Of a stretch of DNA of 64,000 nt, positions 11,101 through 17,275 are shown piece by piece. The position numbers were made by a program, and so were the translations under genes. Within the stretch, counting starts at the first letter, position 1, and the number at the start of each line of letters is the position of its first letter. Under the pieces are notes generated by a model. The model ran no database searches, had not been told where the DNA came from, and worked only from the letters and a program-made list of their open reading frames with translations. The DNA comes from Clostridia bacterium (GTDB lineage Bacteria; Bacillota; Clostridia; TANB77; UBA1234), in contig CAAFRB010000082.1 of the NCBI GenBank assembly GCA_900765095.1, positions 1 through 64,000 of the forward strand, read 5' to 3'.

Positions 11101-11966
11101 AAAAACAGCAAGACGAATTGAAAAAGAAACAAGAAGAAATAAGAGAAAACGAAATTAAATTTACAGATGAACACTTGCAGAAATTAGATAGAAATATTCT
11201 TTTAACTAATTCGCAAAAAGATACTATCAACAAATTAAATGACTGCAACACGGCTATAATAAACGCTTTGCACGATGCTTTAAGTACAAAGGGAGCTACT
11301 CTAAATGAACTTGGCGAAAAGCTAAATGAAATAATGAGGAAAGAAAAAGAGTTAGCGCAGGAAGGTTTAAAAGATATAATTGAAGAGGACAAGACAGGAA
11401 ATAAGATACTTCAAATCTTTGAAGCGATAACTGCATCTGAATTAAATGATAAAGACTTTGATTTTCTACAACAGAAGAAATCAATAATATTTGCGGATTT
11501 CTTTGTTGGTAAAACTATAACAGACATAGAGCAAGCAACGTATATAGTTGAAAATGGAAAAATAGACAAAGAATTAGAATGTATAAACGAGAAGATTGCT
11601 GCTTCTAGAGGAGATAATCAAGAGCTAATAAGAATAAAAGTAATACTAATATACAACAAAGCAATGTTGCTTAACTACTACAGAGCAAGGACAACGATAA
11701 AAGATGATTACTTTAAAGATGAAGAGGCAAAATTAAAGTTATCTAGAGAAGTTATTGTATTAGTTACAAATATGTTACCAAATCAAGCTGTAAAATTACT
11801 TGCAAAGGTAAACACGTTGACCCCGATACAAGAAAATGAATTAGATGCAATAATAAGATTGCTAAATCCTCAACAACGTACAACTGTTGAAATGGCAATT
11901 AATAAAATTCAAGACGGTAGAACAAGGAAAACAGCTCAAAAATTATTTAAAGAAATGTGCAATTAA
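5178..11966 (+). CDS. Giant MucBP-like repeat protein without a signal peptide
   Basis: A 2262-residue protein. The ATG at 5178 is preceded by AGAGGTG; an upstream in-frame ATG at 5127 has no ribosome site. Residues 1 to about 520 form a mixed alpha/beta region I do not recognise. Then come about 19 consecutive repeats of 72-82 residues, each following the pattern V-x-V-K-Y ... G ... I ... Q-V-G-x-x-Y-x-P ... I-x-D ... G-x-x-W ... I-x-V ... N-x-I-x-L-x-Y, most like the MucBP fold. The last 320 residues are helical: a charged coiled coil (about 1950-2000) and a Glu/Lys-rich helical bundle. I see no signal peptide, membrane segment, LPxTG motif or SLH domain, which is unusual for MucBP-type proteins. 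It sits between glycogen phosphorylase and branching enzyme. A cytoplasmic scaffold is possible; function is unknown. Confidence 0.85.
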   Translation: MKTIFSVLKEKLNILGYNENVANSIIRKFDLALIEKQVSDEKDYEKVVEIDEFEEPTVEIIELFLNIKYDVIQVEVLEGDIELSSTESAIGTRFAIADYTLSKRCALMAVTTDFKVIIMIYKPSLKIQNLYNGIKYEQNYKKERDEIVKEYYDAFLANGRVSERKIKEILTMLVSDYVIDEMAVNNLNPRMKMYDNELKYAENLYSYSLRFINLRSNKIEVLNKKTRIKRASKNVQAGMITNDPYIKLDKMPAEANFPLNTISYYWILRGGSEEIAIFIAPRVYEQATFAELKKEDPRISQLADELSRKFRREDDTDVDAKVIENALKKLNFELMFPSVNVIRENLINKSDLIEPISYKYKVITDPIEFEEMLYITIEDNVSRRYKYSLVENVLEDLTTIGNKLEYTDEDGTMVRKQSIADFNVNAPAIIIRRETFIDITRIPDLLGYIYEDMKYYGTDGLPVPNIEVDFYIPKFTMGSNNVTMFNGTSLQFKLDNVSKKNLFNEESENAAYVIGSNEALPGSTYVTVKYLNSKGEILKENKVGNVFPRTTYLPEIIPIINDKEGREWVFSSEEVQPFLLNENPDMNKIELKYNERFARVTISFINREGKKLADDKQEILQVGTNYDFADKFVYTDKNNDDWKLLFARPSKLVVKESDEKNKIILVYDIEKADVTIRFLTKSGNKIADDKIIQTVADKQYTAQTVPYIVDYEGLGWNYIENTVATIEVKSDKPNVIDLIYEEAKQKVTTRIVDESNIRLNDDKIDFIQIGKKFAVNFDNEITDYSLREWSLLNVKNNDITVSKDEKDNIIEAVYKPIKAKVTIKLLNMNDRPIKDVLVEEAQIGDMYNPDNKAEVVDNYGRVWTCKDKGESIVISRKESQNIVSLRYEPLLSKVTVKYYSDEMTELLDPKYEMVQVGSKYKNSPITNITDFAGKRWIFDDSKVPSIVVKKHEEENIINIYYDKETTKAKLVFVDVYGNKLRDPQEVDAQIGAELEENLFYKITDYNGGRWMLEDSEPKNRVVRDRGNEFKLIYGEIKAKVLVKHVAVKTQKPFVEDIISTTKLGGIYVPNIRQTIIDKNKWKWKYIGDENVSIIVKENEQENIIILTYDEVTSKVISKYRNQDNEPIKKDTVREIQVGKEIVPDNLEKFNDENGLGWKYKNSKIENKYVLEEDNIITNYYEPLNSKIIKQYIDEEDKEIIPSESLVIQVGKKFVPEIKEKIVDSKGCMWQYEILSANELIVKEQENVVIYQYKKLLSDVKINYLSEEGDLIAELIVTRIQVGKIYEPKIENSYTDKEEKAWIFKTVDNDKIKVAEEAANNVINITYKKELVDVKLSYFGSNMQIIKEPKIVKAQIGSVYIPEPEEIIIDSKKIGWTLIKDKIPKVKVNRNPAENITNINYDKYLVNTTVEFNDDNNKHIINSSVTKQQVGTSFLPKIEDYIEDELGREWIYALKVENRFFMTGKKVEPITVSEKEEKNLIKLHYKKSMNQVVVRYIDPLGTEIRPALNTEAQIGSDYTPDIIEKIVGTGNVKWVYNPNSNSKIKISKDPNLNVVNLAYEEQKATVTYIYKDEYDNELQKPRKLLEQIGSVYATEPENIITGADDRVWEYKKKSADELKIDDDDKKNVVEVVYSPLQVDVLLKFVTLKGKTIVANKTVKAQLGSEFRPNIDTTITNDDSKLFKFVKCEPEKIKVKELPVGATTPINVFTLTYEAVYSNTGIMFKDIDGNKLRDDHIEQLQVGTVYAPEPIQYIKDRNGIQWQLITNKVDSLRVKENEKNNFITLVYEVAKAEISVRYKNVDGMTIKEADISHLEIGKEFIPTPEKELTDKDGKKWTYSSVNPVKLTVGSINNIINVTYIEKKAFTTIKIQTTDGKPLRSDIREKVQVGSVYNPRPSNRVIYDENSNMWRYAYNSPNDIIVSENNDENVIIQYYTTETNTIKDDPNKPYYNPEVEKFIDEKLVEEAKKEDAAKVELEKQQDELKKKQEEIRENEIKFTDEHLQKLDRNILLTNSQKDTINKLNDCNTAIINALHDALSTKGATLNELGEKLNEIMRKEKELAQEGLKDIIEEDKTGNKILQIFEAITASELNDKDFDFLQQKKSIIFADFFVGKTITDIEQATYIVENGKIDKELECINEKIAASRGDNQELIRIKVILIYNKAMLLNYYRARTTIKDDYFKDEEAKLKLSREVIVLVTNMLPNQAVKLLAKVNTLTPIQENELDAIIRLLNPQQRTTVEMAINKIQDGRTRKTAQKLFKEMCN
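6747..10985 (+). repeat. About 19 protein-level repeats (MucBP-like) inside the giant gene
   Basis: Successive units begin with a beta strand such as YVTVKYLN, RVTISFIN, KVTVKYYS or EISVRYKN. Each has QVG or QIG about 22 residues in and a Trp about 45 in. Unit length averages 74 residues. The DNA of the units is well diverged, so the array is old and not a recent tandem duplication. Confidence 0.85.
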
Positions 11967-12002
11967 AAATACAATAAATCAATATTAATAAAGATATAAT
12001 AG

Positions 12003-12030
12003 TTATCCCCTAAGTTATACTAGGGGATAA
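12003..12030 (+). terminator. Terminator of the giant repeat gene
   Basis: TTATCCCCT (12003-12011) pairs with AGGGGATAA (12022-12030), 36 bases after the stop codon. The tail TTATTATAAAA is only moderately T-rich. Confidence 0.55.
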
Positions 12031-12075
12031 TTATTATAAAAAATAAGCTGGAAATTCTGGATTTTCAGCTTATTT
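12031..12075 (-). terminator. Terminator of the GH57 gene
   Basis: AAATAAGCTG (12041-12050) pairs with CAGCTTATTT (12066-12075), with GAAAT/ATTTTC extending the stem inside. Read on the minus strand the stem is followed by TTTTTATAATAA, a typical Rho-independent tail, shortly after the GH57 stop codon. Confidence 0.75.
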
Positions 12076-12090
12076 GCAAACCAAAGTTAT

Positions 12091-13686
12091 TTAATTTTCC
12101 CAGCCCCAGATAGTATAATCTATATCTGGAAAGATGAGATCTTTGTATTCTATGTCAGATAAATATTCTTCGTTAATATCGTTTTTATCAATCATATCTG
12201 CAAGTGCATTAAATCTACCTATATGATCTCTAATCCTTTTGTGTGCATAGTCAACCATAGTGTTTGCTGTGATTATAAATGGCCAGTCACTGCTTTGTGC
12301 AAGTAAAAGTTCTCTTGCACATTGATTCAATGCACGACGTTGCAAGCCGTAAGGTTCTTTATATGTTTTTGAAAGATAATGTAGTCTGCCTGCAGCATTG
12401 TCTAAGTGTCTGTAAATATAATCATTTCCAGGGTTTAACCAGACTTCACTATAACCATGTGCTCCCCATGTAGATATTGCAGGTGCTGTTTGCTGGATGT
12501 CGGGATATTTTTCTAAATATTCACTTGGAGTTATTAGTTTAAATACATTTTGATTGTAGTATATTTTTTTGAAAAGTACATATAACCAATATGGACCTTC
12601 ATACCACCAATGTCCATACAACTCTGCATCATAAGGGCAGGTTATAATTGGTGGATTTTTCATATTTGGAGCTGCCTTTTCTATCTGTGCAATTCTTGAA
12701 TTTATAAAATGGTCTGCTTGAAGCTCTGCAACTGCTTTTGCGTTGCTGTCATTGTAGTATTCTTTATATTGACTTTTACCAGTTATTTTATGGTACTTTA
12801 TACCTGTATCTACACGGTGACCAGATTTTGAAACATAAGGCTTAATATAATCCCAATCCAATTCGTATCCGATATCCTTATAAAACTCTCTATAATTAGG
12901 GTCGCCAGGATATCCGCAAATTGAACTCCACACTTGTTTTGAACTTTCTAAGTCACGGCCAAATGCGACTAATCCGCTTGGAGATATTATAGGTGCTAGT
13001 GTACCATACAGTGGTTTGGGGTTAGCATAAGTAATTCCGTGAGTTTCTAGTAGCACATATTTAATTCCGAATTCTCTTAAGTAAGGTTCTAATTCAGGAA
13101 CGTAAGCACATTCGGAAAGCCACATTCCTCTTGGAGCACGTCCAAAATATTTTTTGTACATTTCAACACCAACTGCTATCTGAGCACGTGCCGCAGATGG
13201 GACTGTATTAAGTATTGGCAAAAATCCATGCGTTGCAGGGCATGATATTATCTCTAGTACTCCAATATCTTGAAAGTGCTTAAAAGCTTCGACTAGATTG
13301 CAATTATATTTTCTTTTGTATACTTTGTAAAATTCTTTGAAGTTATAAAAATACATCTTTGCTAAATCATTTAACTGCTTGTTGTCTTTCGTTCTTCGTA
13401 TCTCTTTGCCAGCCAATCTTATTCTTTCAAGTAAATATCTTAAATATCTTTTTTGAAGCAGATCATCAGTAAGCATAGTAATAAGCGGTGCTGTTATATT
13501 CATAGTTATTCTAAAATCTATTTTTTCATTAACTAGCTTTTCAAAATTTATTAACAAAGGAAGATAAGTTTCAGATATAGCTTCAAACAACCATCTTTCT
13601 TCAATATATGTTTCACTTTCTGGATGTCTAACATAAGGCAAATGAGCATGCAGTACTATGCTAAGGTAACCTTTTTCATTCATCAT
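12091..13686 (-). CDS. GH57 1,4-alpha-glucan branching enzyme
   Basis: A 531-residue cytosolic enzyme that would introduce alpha-1,6 branches into glycogen. It has the GH57 start YLSIVLHAHLPYVRHPE, the nucleophile block WLSECAYVPELEPYL with Glu near residue 187, and the acid block PYDAELYGHWWYEGPYWL with Asp near residue 351. These spacings match archaeal and bacterial GH57 branching enzymes (E183/D354 in the Thermococcus enzyme), and the C-terminal helical DUF1957-type region is present (WPFIITANTMVDYAHKRIRDHI). ATG is preceded by AAAGGATG. It lies downstream of the DUF4912 gene on the minus strand, with the GT4 synthase divergent. Branching rather than amylase activity is inferred from the full length and context. 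Confidence 0.9.
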   Translation of the reverse strand: MMNEKGYLSIVLHAHLPYVRHPESETYIEERWLFEAISETYLPLLINFEKLVNEKIDFRITMNITAPLITMLTDDLLQKRYLRYLLERIRLAGKEIRRTKDNKQLNDLAKMYFYNFKEFYKVYKRKYNCNLVEAFKHFQDIGVLEIISCPATHGFLPILNTVPSAARAQIAVGVEMYKKYFGRAPRGMWLSECAYVPELEPYLREFGIKYVLLETHGITYANPKPLYGTLAPIISPSGLVAFGRDLESSKQVWSSICGYPGDPNYREFYKDIGYELDWDYIKPYVSKSGHRVDTGIKYHKITGKSQYKEYYNDSNAKAVAELQADHFINSRIAQIEKAAPNMKNPPIITCPYDAELYGHWWYEGPYWLYVLFKKIYYNQNVFKLITPSEYLEKYPDIQQTAPAISTWGAHGYSEVWLNPGNDYIYRHLDNAAGRLHYLSKTYKEPYGLQRRALNQCARELLLAQSSDWPFIITANTMVDYAHKRIRDHIGRFNALADMIDKNDINEEYLSDIEYKDLIFPDIDYTIWGWEN

Positions 13687-13708
13687 ATTTCATCCTTTCT
13701 CATTGTAC

Positions 13709-13762
13709 AAGAAAGCTGAAAATCTCTTATTCTCAGTCTTTCTAACATGGAGAGTTTTCGAC
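13709..13762 (+). repeat. Dispersed intergenic element, copy A
   Basis: Begins AAGAAAGCTGAAAATC, folds as an imperfect hairpin with ATTCTCAGTCTTT, and ends GAGAGTTTTCGA (13750-13761). Copies B (33346) and C (55620) have the same start, the same CTTTC in the middle and the identical 12-base end at 41-42 bases from the start. In this copy AGTTTTCGAC (13753-13762) is also inverted at 13821-13830 (GTCGAAAACT), enclosing a smaller terminator hairpin. Confidence 0.65.
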
Positions 13763-13784
13763 TTAAAAGGAAGGAAATCTCTCA

Positions 13785-13823
13785 CATAAAAATAAGACGT
13801 GAGTTGGATTATGTGCTCACGTC
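13785..13823 (-). terminator. Terminator of the DUF4912 gene
   Basis: GACGTGAG (13796-13803) pairs with CTCACGTC (13816-13823). On the minus strand the stem is followed by TTATTTTTATG. It lies 10 bases after the DUF4912 stop, so GH57 may be expressed partly from readthrough or from its own promoter. Confidence 0.65.
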
Positions 13824-13832
13824 GAAAACTGT

Positions 13833-14435
13833 TTATTTATCGTATCTATTAAAAGAGCTCACGTTTTCAAAAGAACTGATACCATTTTCATATCTTTCGA
13901 ACGAAGAGTCTTGCATACTTTCGTCAGTTTCATCAGAGAATGGTAACGTGTTATAGTCTTGAGGTGAAACTCCATCAATGTTGTATGTATTCTTCCTACT
14001 GTATATAGTGAACTTTTCGGTCGTGGTAAGCCTAATGCAGTTTCTATATATTACTTCTTCTGATAGACTTATAGGAACAGGAGATGAACGAGGAATTTTA
14101 GCAGTATTAGATGTGTAGATGTTAATAAAGTCATTCTTGTATTTTCTTCCTAGCTCGACTTCGTAAACACAATCAGGGTCTTTGACTTCTATATAATAGT
14201 TGTTAGTAAAAGGGTCTATTTCCATATCATAAGAATAATTCATCGTTATGTTCTTGATTTTTAATACAGGTACTGAATCTGAATATTTTGCATTATGCGC
14301 ATTGAAATCTTTAATTGACTCATCAGAAACTTCCCAGAATACGAACATACGAGTTGGGGATTGTACAAGAAGACGTACAACAGTTTTATTATATTTACTT
14401 GGTAATTCATAATACTCGGATTTTGGTAAATACAC
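13833..14435 (-). CDS. DUF4912 domain protein
   Basis: A 200-residue protein starting at GTG (AGGAGG 8 bases upstream). The N-terminal two-thirds show the DUF4912 pattern: VVRLLVQSPTRMFVFWEVSDE (residues 18-38), then NNYYIEVKDPDCVYEVELGRK and a stretch of beta strands. The domain resembles a carbohydrate-binding-type beta sandwich and is often encoded next to GH57 enzymes and glycosyltransferases in Clostridia and cyanobacteria. The C-terminal 50 residues are polar and probably disordered. Placed immediately upstream of the GH57 branching enzyme and divergent from the GT4 enzyme, it probably belongs to glycogen metabolism, perhaps binding the polymer; no catalytic residues are apparent. Confidence 0.85.
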   Translation of the reverse strand: MYLPKSEYYELPSKYNKTVVRLLVQSPTRMFVFWEVSDESIKDFNAHNAKYSDSVPVLKIKNITMNYSYDMEIDPFTNNYYIEVKDPDCVYEVELGRKYKNDFINIYTSNTAKIPRSSPVPISLSEEVIYRNCIRLTTTEKFTIYSRKNTYNIDGVSPQDYNTLPFSDETDESMQDSSFERYENGISSFENVSSFNRYDK

Positions 14436-14602
14436 CGTATATGCCTCCTATTTTTTATCATTTGATTTTTCTATTAATCAATGATATCTTAAATTAAAAA
14501 AAATATCAATACGAAAAGTAAAAAATATCGAAAAAAAGTTGCAACCAATTTGCACATAATGTATGGAGTTTAAAAGTATGAAAAATAAAAAAGAAAAATG
14601 TA

Positions 14603-14631
14603 TTTACTTTTAGAAAATGTTAATATACAAT
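14603..14631 (+). promoter_or_regulatory. Possible promoter of the GT4 gene
   Basis: TTTACT (14603-14608), a 17-base spacer and TACAAT (14626-14631), 76 bases before the ATG. Both boxes deviate from consensus. Confidence 0.35.
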
Positions 14632-14707
14632 AAACTTGATTTAATAAGATAACGGCAGTATTACACTAATAGACAACAATAAATGAGGAAACGAAAGGGG
14701 AATTTTG

Positions 14708-16048
14708 ATGAAGATTTTAATGCTTTCATGGGAGTATCCTCCTAGAATAGTTGGGGGCATTGCTAGAGTTGTACATGATTTATCTCATGCGTTTGCAAAG
14801 CAAGGTCATGAAGTTCACGTTATAACCTATCAAGAAGGAGATACAAAAGAATTTGAAAAAGACGGACAAGTATTTGTACACAGAGTAACAAATTATCCGA
14901 TTAATGCAAATAATTTAATAGACTGGGTTATGCAACTTAATTTCTGTATGGTAGAAAAAGCTGCAGATGTCATAAAAGAATATGGCAAGTTTAATATAAT
15001 CCATGCGCATGATTGGCTTGTTGCTTATGCTGCTCGTACTTTAAAAAGAACATATAAAATACCATTAGTCGCTACAATCCATGCAACTGAAAGTGGTAGG
15101 AATAAAGGAATCCATAATAAGTCACAAGGATATATAAACGATGTAGAATGGATGCTTACTTATGAAGCTTCTAATGTAATATGCAACAGCATGTACATGA
15201 AAAATGAGATAAGAAATCTATTTGGAAAACCTATTGAAAGCATTCATGTAGTTCCAAATGGAATAAATGTAAACAAATTTGAAGGCAAAGAAAGAGATTG
15301 GGATTTTAGAAGAAATTACGCTGCAGATTATGAAAAGATTATCTTCTTTGCTGGAAGAATTGTAAATGAGAAAGGTATACAAGTTTTACTTAACGCTGCA
15401 CCAAAGATACTTGCAAATTATCCTAATGTTAAATTTGTTATAGCTGGTAGAGGTCCATGCTTGGATGAATTAAAAGGTTTAACAGATTATTTAGGATTAT
15501 CACAAAAAGTATACTTTACAGGTTACTTAAATGATGAGCAAATAACAAAAATGTATAAAGCAATAGACATTGCAACATTTCCTAGCTTATATGAGCCATT
15601 TGGTATAGTCGCACTTGAGGGTATGCTTGCAGGTGCTGCAACTGTTGTATCAGATGCAGGTGGATTAAATGAAATAATATCTCACAGAATCGATGGTATG
15701 AAGTCTTACGCCGGAAATCCAAACTCTCTTGCTGATTCAATACTTGAGTGCTTATATGATGAAACTCTATGCAAACAAATGGCAGCTAAGGCACACGAAA
15801 AAGTTGTTAGAGAATTTAATTGGGAAACAATAAGCAAGAAAACAATGGATGTATACAAAGAAACTATAAAGGCAAGCAAGGCTGATGCAAAAGAGAAAGT
15901 TAAACTTTCTTCATTAGCAGAAAAAGAAAGCATGGGTACTGCAACAATGGTAAATGGTATTGACACAACAATTACTTCTGATACCACTGATAAAGAGATA
16001 AAGTTGCTACACAATCCTGTAAAACAAAAGTTAATAGAGCAAATGTAA
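14708..16048 (+). CDS. GT4 glycosyltransferase, probable glycogen synthase
   Basis: A 446-residue enzyme of the GT4/GT5 fold. ATG at 14708 follows AAAGGGG; a TTG just upstream is ignored. The N-terminal domain opens MKILMLSWEYPPRIVGGIAR, the starch/glycogen synthase-type nucleotide-sugar loop (PPRxVGGI-A). The C-terminal domain has VPNGINVNKFEG, FFAGRIVNEKGI, VIAGRGP, and the E-x7-E block EPFGIVALE near residue 296. The last 60 residues are polar and unlike the family. Neighbouring GH57 branching enzyme and glucan phosphorylase suggest it elongates alpha-1,4-glucan from an NDP-glucose donor. No glgC appears in the window. A cell-wall or exopolysaccharide role cannot be excluded from the sequence alone. 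Confidence 0.85.
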   Translation: MKILMLSWEYPPRIVGGIARVVHDLSHAFAKQGHEVHVITYQEGDTKEFEKDGQVFVHRVTNYPINANNLIDWVMQLNFCMVEKAADVIKEYGKFNIIHAHDWLVAYAARTLKRTYKIPLVATIHATESGRNKGIHNKSQGYINDVEWMLTYEASNVICNSMYMKNEIRNLFGKPIESIHVVPNGINVNKFEGKERDWDFRRNYAADYEKIIFFAGRIVNEKGIQVLLNAAPKILANYPNVKFVIAGRGPCLDELKGLTDYLGLSQKVYFTGYLNDEQITKMYKAIDIATFPSLYEPFGIVALEGMLAGAATVVSDAGGLNEIISHRIDGMKSYAGNPNSLADSILECLYDETLCKQMAAKAHEKVVREFNWETISKKTMDVYKETIKASKADAKEKVKLSSLAEKESMGTATMVNGIDTTITSDTTDKEIKLLHNPVKQKLIEQM

Positions 16049-16054
16049 AATGAA

Positions 16055-16087
16055 AAAGGTGGGAAGCTAGATTTACTTTCCACCTTT
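16055..16087. terminator. Bidirectional terminator
   Basis: AAAGGTGGGAAG pairs with CTTTCCACCTTT around a short loop, just after the GT4 stop. On the minus strand it is followed by TTTTTCATTTT, so it also ends the small antitoxin-like gene that stops at 16098. Confidence 0.7.
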
Positions 16088-16097
16088 AATATTGCAA

Positions 16098-16271
16098 TTA
16101 CTTTTTATTTTCTAATATTCTACTGGCTATTTGCTTAAACTCTTCATGAGAATAATATTTAGTATTTGGATTTTCTGCTTCTCTATCTGCTTCATCTAAT
16201 AGGCACTCAATGTATTTGTCATATTCTTGATATTTATTTTTTAAATTTGATACTGGTTGCACATTAATCAT
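16098..16271 (-). CDS. Phd/YefM-family antitoxin-like small protein with internal deletion
   Basis: A 57-residue ORF with ATG at 16271 preceded by AGGAAG at 9 bases. It starts MINVQPVSNLKNKYQE, the classic Phd/YefM antitoxin opening (PVSDLRNKFxEI). It then passes directly to KYIECLLDEADREAENPNTKYYSHEEF, the toxin-binding tail of the same family. The usual middle of about 35 residues (the VYLTKNGYGSMVVMSxE-type strand region) is absent, yet the frame is intact. I infer an in-frame deletion or a compact variant. No partner toxin lies beside it; the nearest system is the RelB/YafQ pair at 16.5 kb. DNA binding is probably impaired because the N-terminal fold is incomplete. Confidence 0.65.
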   Translation of the reverse strand: MINVQPVSNLKNKYQEYDKYIECLLDEADREAENPNTKYYSHEEFKQIASRILENKK

Positions 16272-16441
16272 ATCAAACTACTTCCTATTTTTATTTATCA
16301 TAATTTTACCATTTTTAATATTTTTTTCAATAATTTATTCTGTTTTGGGTATTGTGTTATAATTTTCTATTTAAAATTTACTCAGTTTCGAAAGACATCT
16401 AATTTTTGTGGTAAAAATAAAATATATAATATATTGAAAAT

Positions 16442-16480
16442 ATGTATATAATATGTTATTATATACATATAATATGTTAT
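16442..16480 (+). promoter_or_regulatory. Promoter/operator of the RelB-YafQ operon
   Basis: ATATAATATGTTAT occurs twice, at 16446-16459 and 16467-16480, exactly 21 bp (two helical turns) apart. An inverted repeat ATGTATATAA (16442-16451) and TTATATACAT (16459-16468) overlaps them. TATAAT at 16468-16473 is a good -10, 20 bases before the ATG. Such repeats upstream of an antitoxin gene usually serve as the autorepression site. Confidence 0.6.
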
Positions 16481-16492
16481 GGGGGCGATATT

Positions 16493-16759
16493 ATGGCTAC
16501 AATAAACGTTAATGTAGATGAAAAAGTAAAAAAACAAGCGAAAGAAACTCTTGACTATCTTGGAACTAATTTTACAAATGTTATAAATATGTTATTAAGA
16601 CAAATAATCTTAACTGAAAGTATTCCATTTGAAGTGAAAGTACCAAAATTAAGTAATGAAACTGCAAGAACTATAGGCGATGCGGAAAAAGGAATAGGAC
16701 TAAGCAAGGGGTACACTAATTTAGATGAGATGTGGGAAGATCTAGAGAAAGAGGATTGA
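16493..16759 (+). CDS. RelB/DinJ-family antitoxin
   Basis: An 88-residue protein starting at ATG 16493 with GGGGG as ribosome site. It opens MATINVNVDEKVKKQAKETLDYLG, a ribbon-helix-helix DNA-binding domain (residues 1-45) typical of RelB/DinJ antitoxins, with the second helix TNVINMLLRQI. The C-terminal part (GLSKGYTNLDEMWEDLEKED) is the usual flexible toxin-binding region. It would neutralise the downstream YafQ-type mRNA interferase and repress the operon through the repeats upstream. The toxin frame starts 5 bases after its stop codon and is disrupted, so this antitoxin may now be an orphan. Confidence 0.88.
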   Translation: MATINVNVDEKVKKQAKETLDYLGTNFTNVINMLLRQIILTESIPFEVKVPKLSNETARTIGDAEKGIGLSKGYTNLDEMWEDLEKED

Positions 16760-16764
16760 TAAAT

Positions 16765-17041
16765 TTGCTAACGGTTAAATTCACTAATTTATTTAAAAAA
16801 GATTACAAATTAATGAAAAAAAGAGGTCTTAATATAAAATTGTTGCAAGAAGTTGTTGGCATGTTGGCTAATGAACAAACACTACCAGAAAAGTATAAAG
16901 ACCATTATTTACTTGGAGAATATAAGCGGATATAGAGAATGTCACATACAACCTGATTGGCTTTTGATTTATAAAATTGATAAAAAAGAACTGGTACTAA
17001 TAGCATATAGAACAGGTTCTCACGTTGATCTTTTGGAATAG
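16765..17041 (+). pseudogene. YafQ/RelE-family toxin, frameshifted
   Basis: From a TTG at 16765 (GAGG 10 bases upstream) the frame reads LLTVKFTNLFKKDYKLMKKRG and LLGEYK, then hits a stop at 16933. Moving by one base at about 16927 restores GYRECHIQPDWLLIYKIDK and ELVLIAYRTGSHVDLL to the stop at 17041. Together they make a normal 92-residue YafQ-type toxin, with the His and Asp of RECHIQPDW and the His of GSHVDL that the family uses in RNA cleavage. One extra base (for example C16927) explains the break. It is either true inactivation or a sequencing or assembly error; no slippery homopolymer is present at the site, so programmed frameshifting is unlikely. Confidence 0.8.
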
Positions 17042-17052
17042 TTAAATAAAAT

Positions 17053-17089
17053 AAAGAGGCTGTAAAAAGAAATTTTTGCAGTCTTTTTG
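17053..17089 (+). terminator. Terminator of the toxin-antitoxin operon
   Basis: AAAGA-GG-CTGTAAAAA pairs with TTTTTGCAGTCTTT, followed by TTTGTG, 12 bases after the toxin stop. Confidence 0.6.
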
Positions 17090-17201
17090 TGTTAAGAAGA
17101 AGAAAGATACCCTTACCGCCCATAGTTATTGTGTTGGAAATTTTCTTCCTTTTAATAACAAATAGTAGATAAAAAATATAATAACGTTTTCTAAATTGCG
17201 T

Positions 17202-17232
17202 GTAATATTATTTGTTACTTGTACATATAGAT
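17202..17232 (+). promoter_or_regulatory. Sigma-E-like promoter of spoIVA
   Basis: GTAATATT (17202-17209) and CATATAGAT (17224-17232) are separated by 14 bases. They resemble the sigma-E consensus (ATATT, 14-15 bases, CATACAMT). spoIVA is sigma-E-dependent in Bacillus and Clostridium, which fits. The start codon is 44 bases downstream. Confidence 0.6.
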
Positions 17233-17275
17233 TAACTAAAGTCAAGTGTACAAACACAAAAAAGGAGGGTATATA

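Noticed and set aside
11018..11392. Minus-strand ORF of 124 codons
   Set aside because: Lies antisense within the helical tail of the giant repeat gene; Ser/Phe-rich product typical of reverse reading of Lys/Glu-rich helices; no ribosome site.
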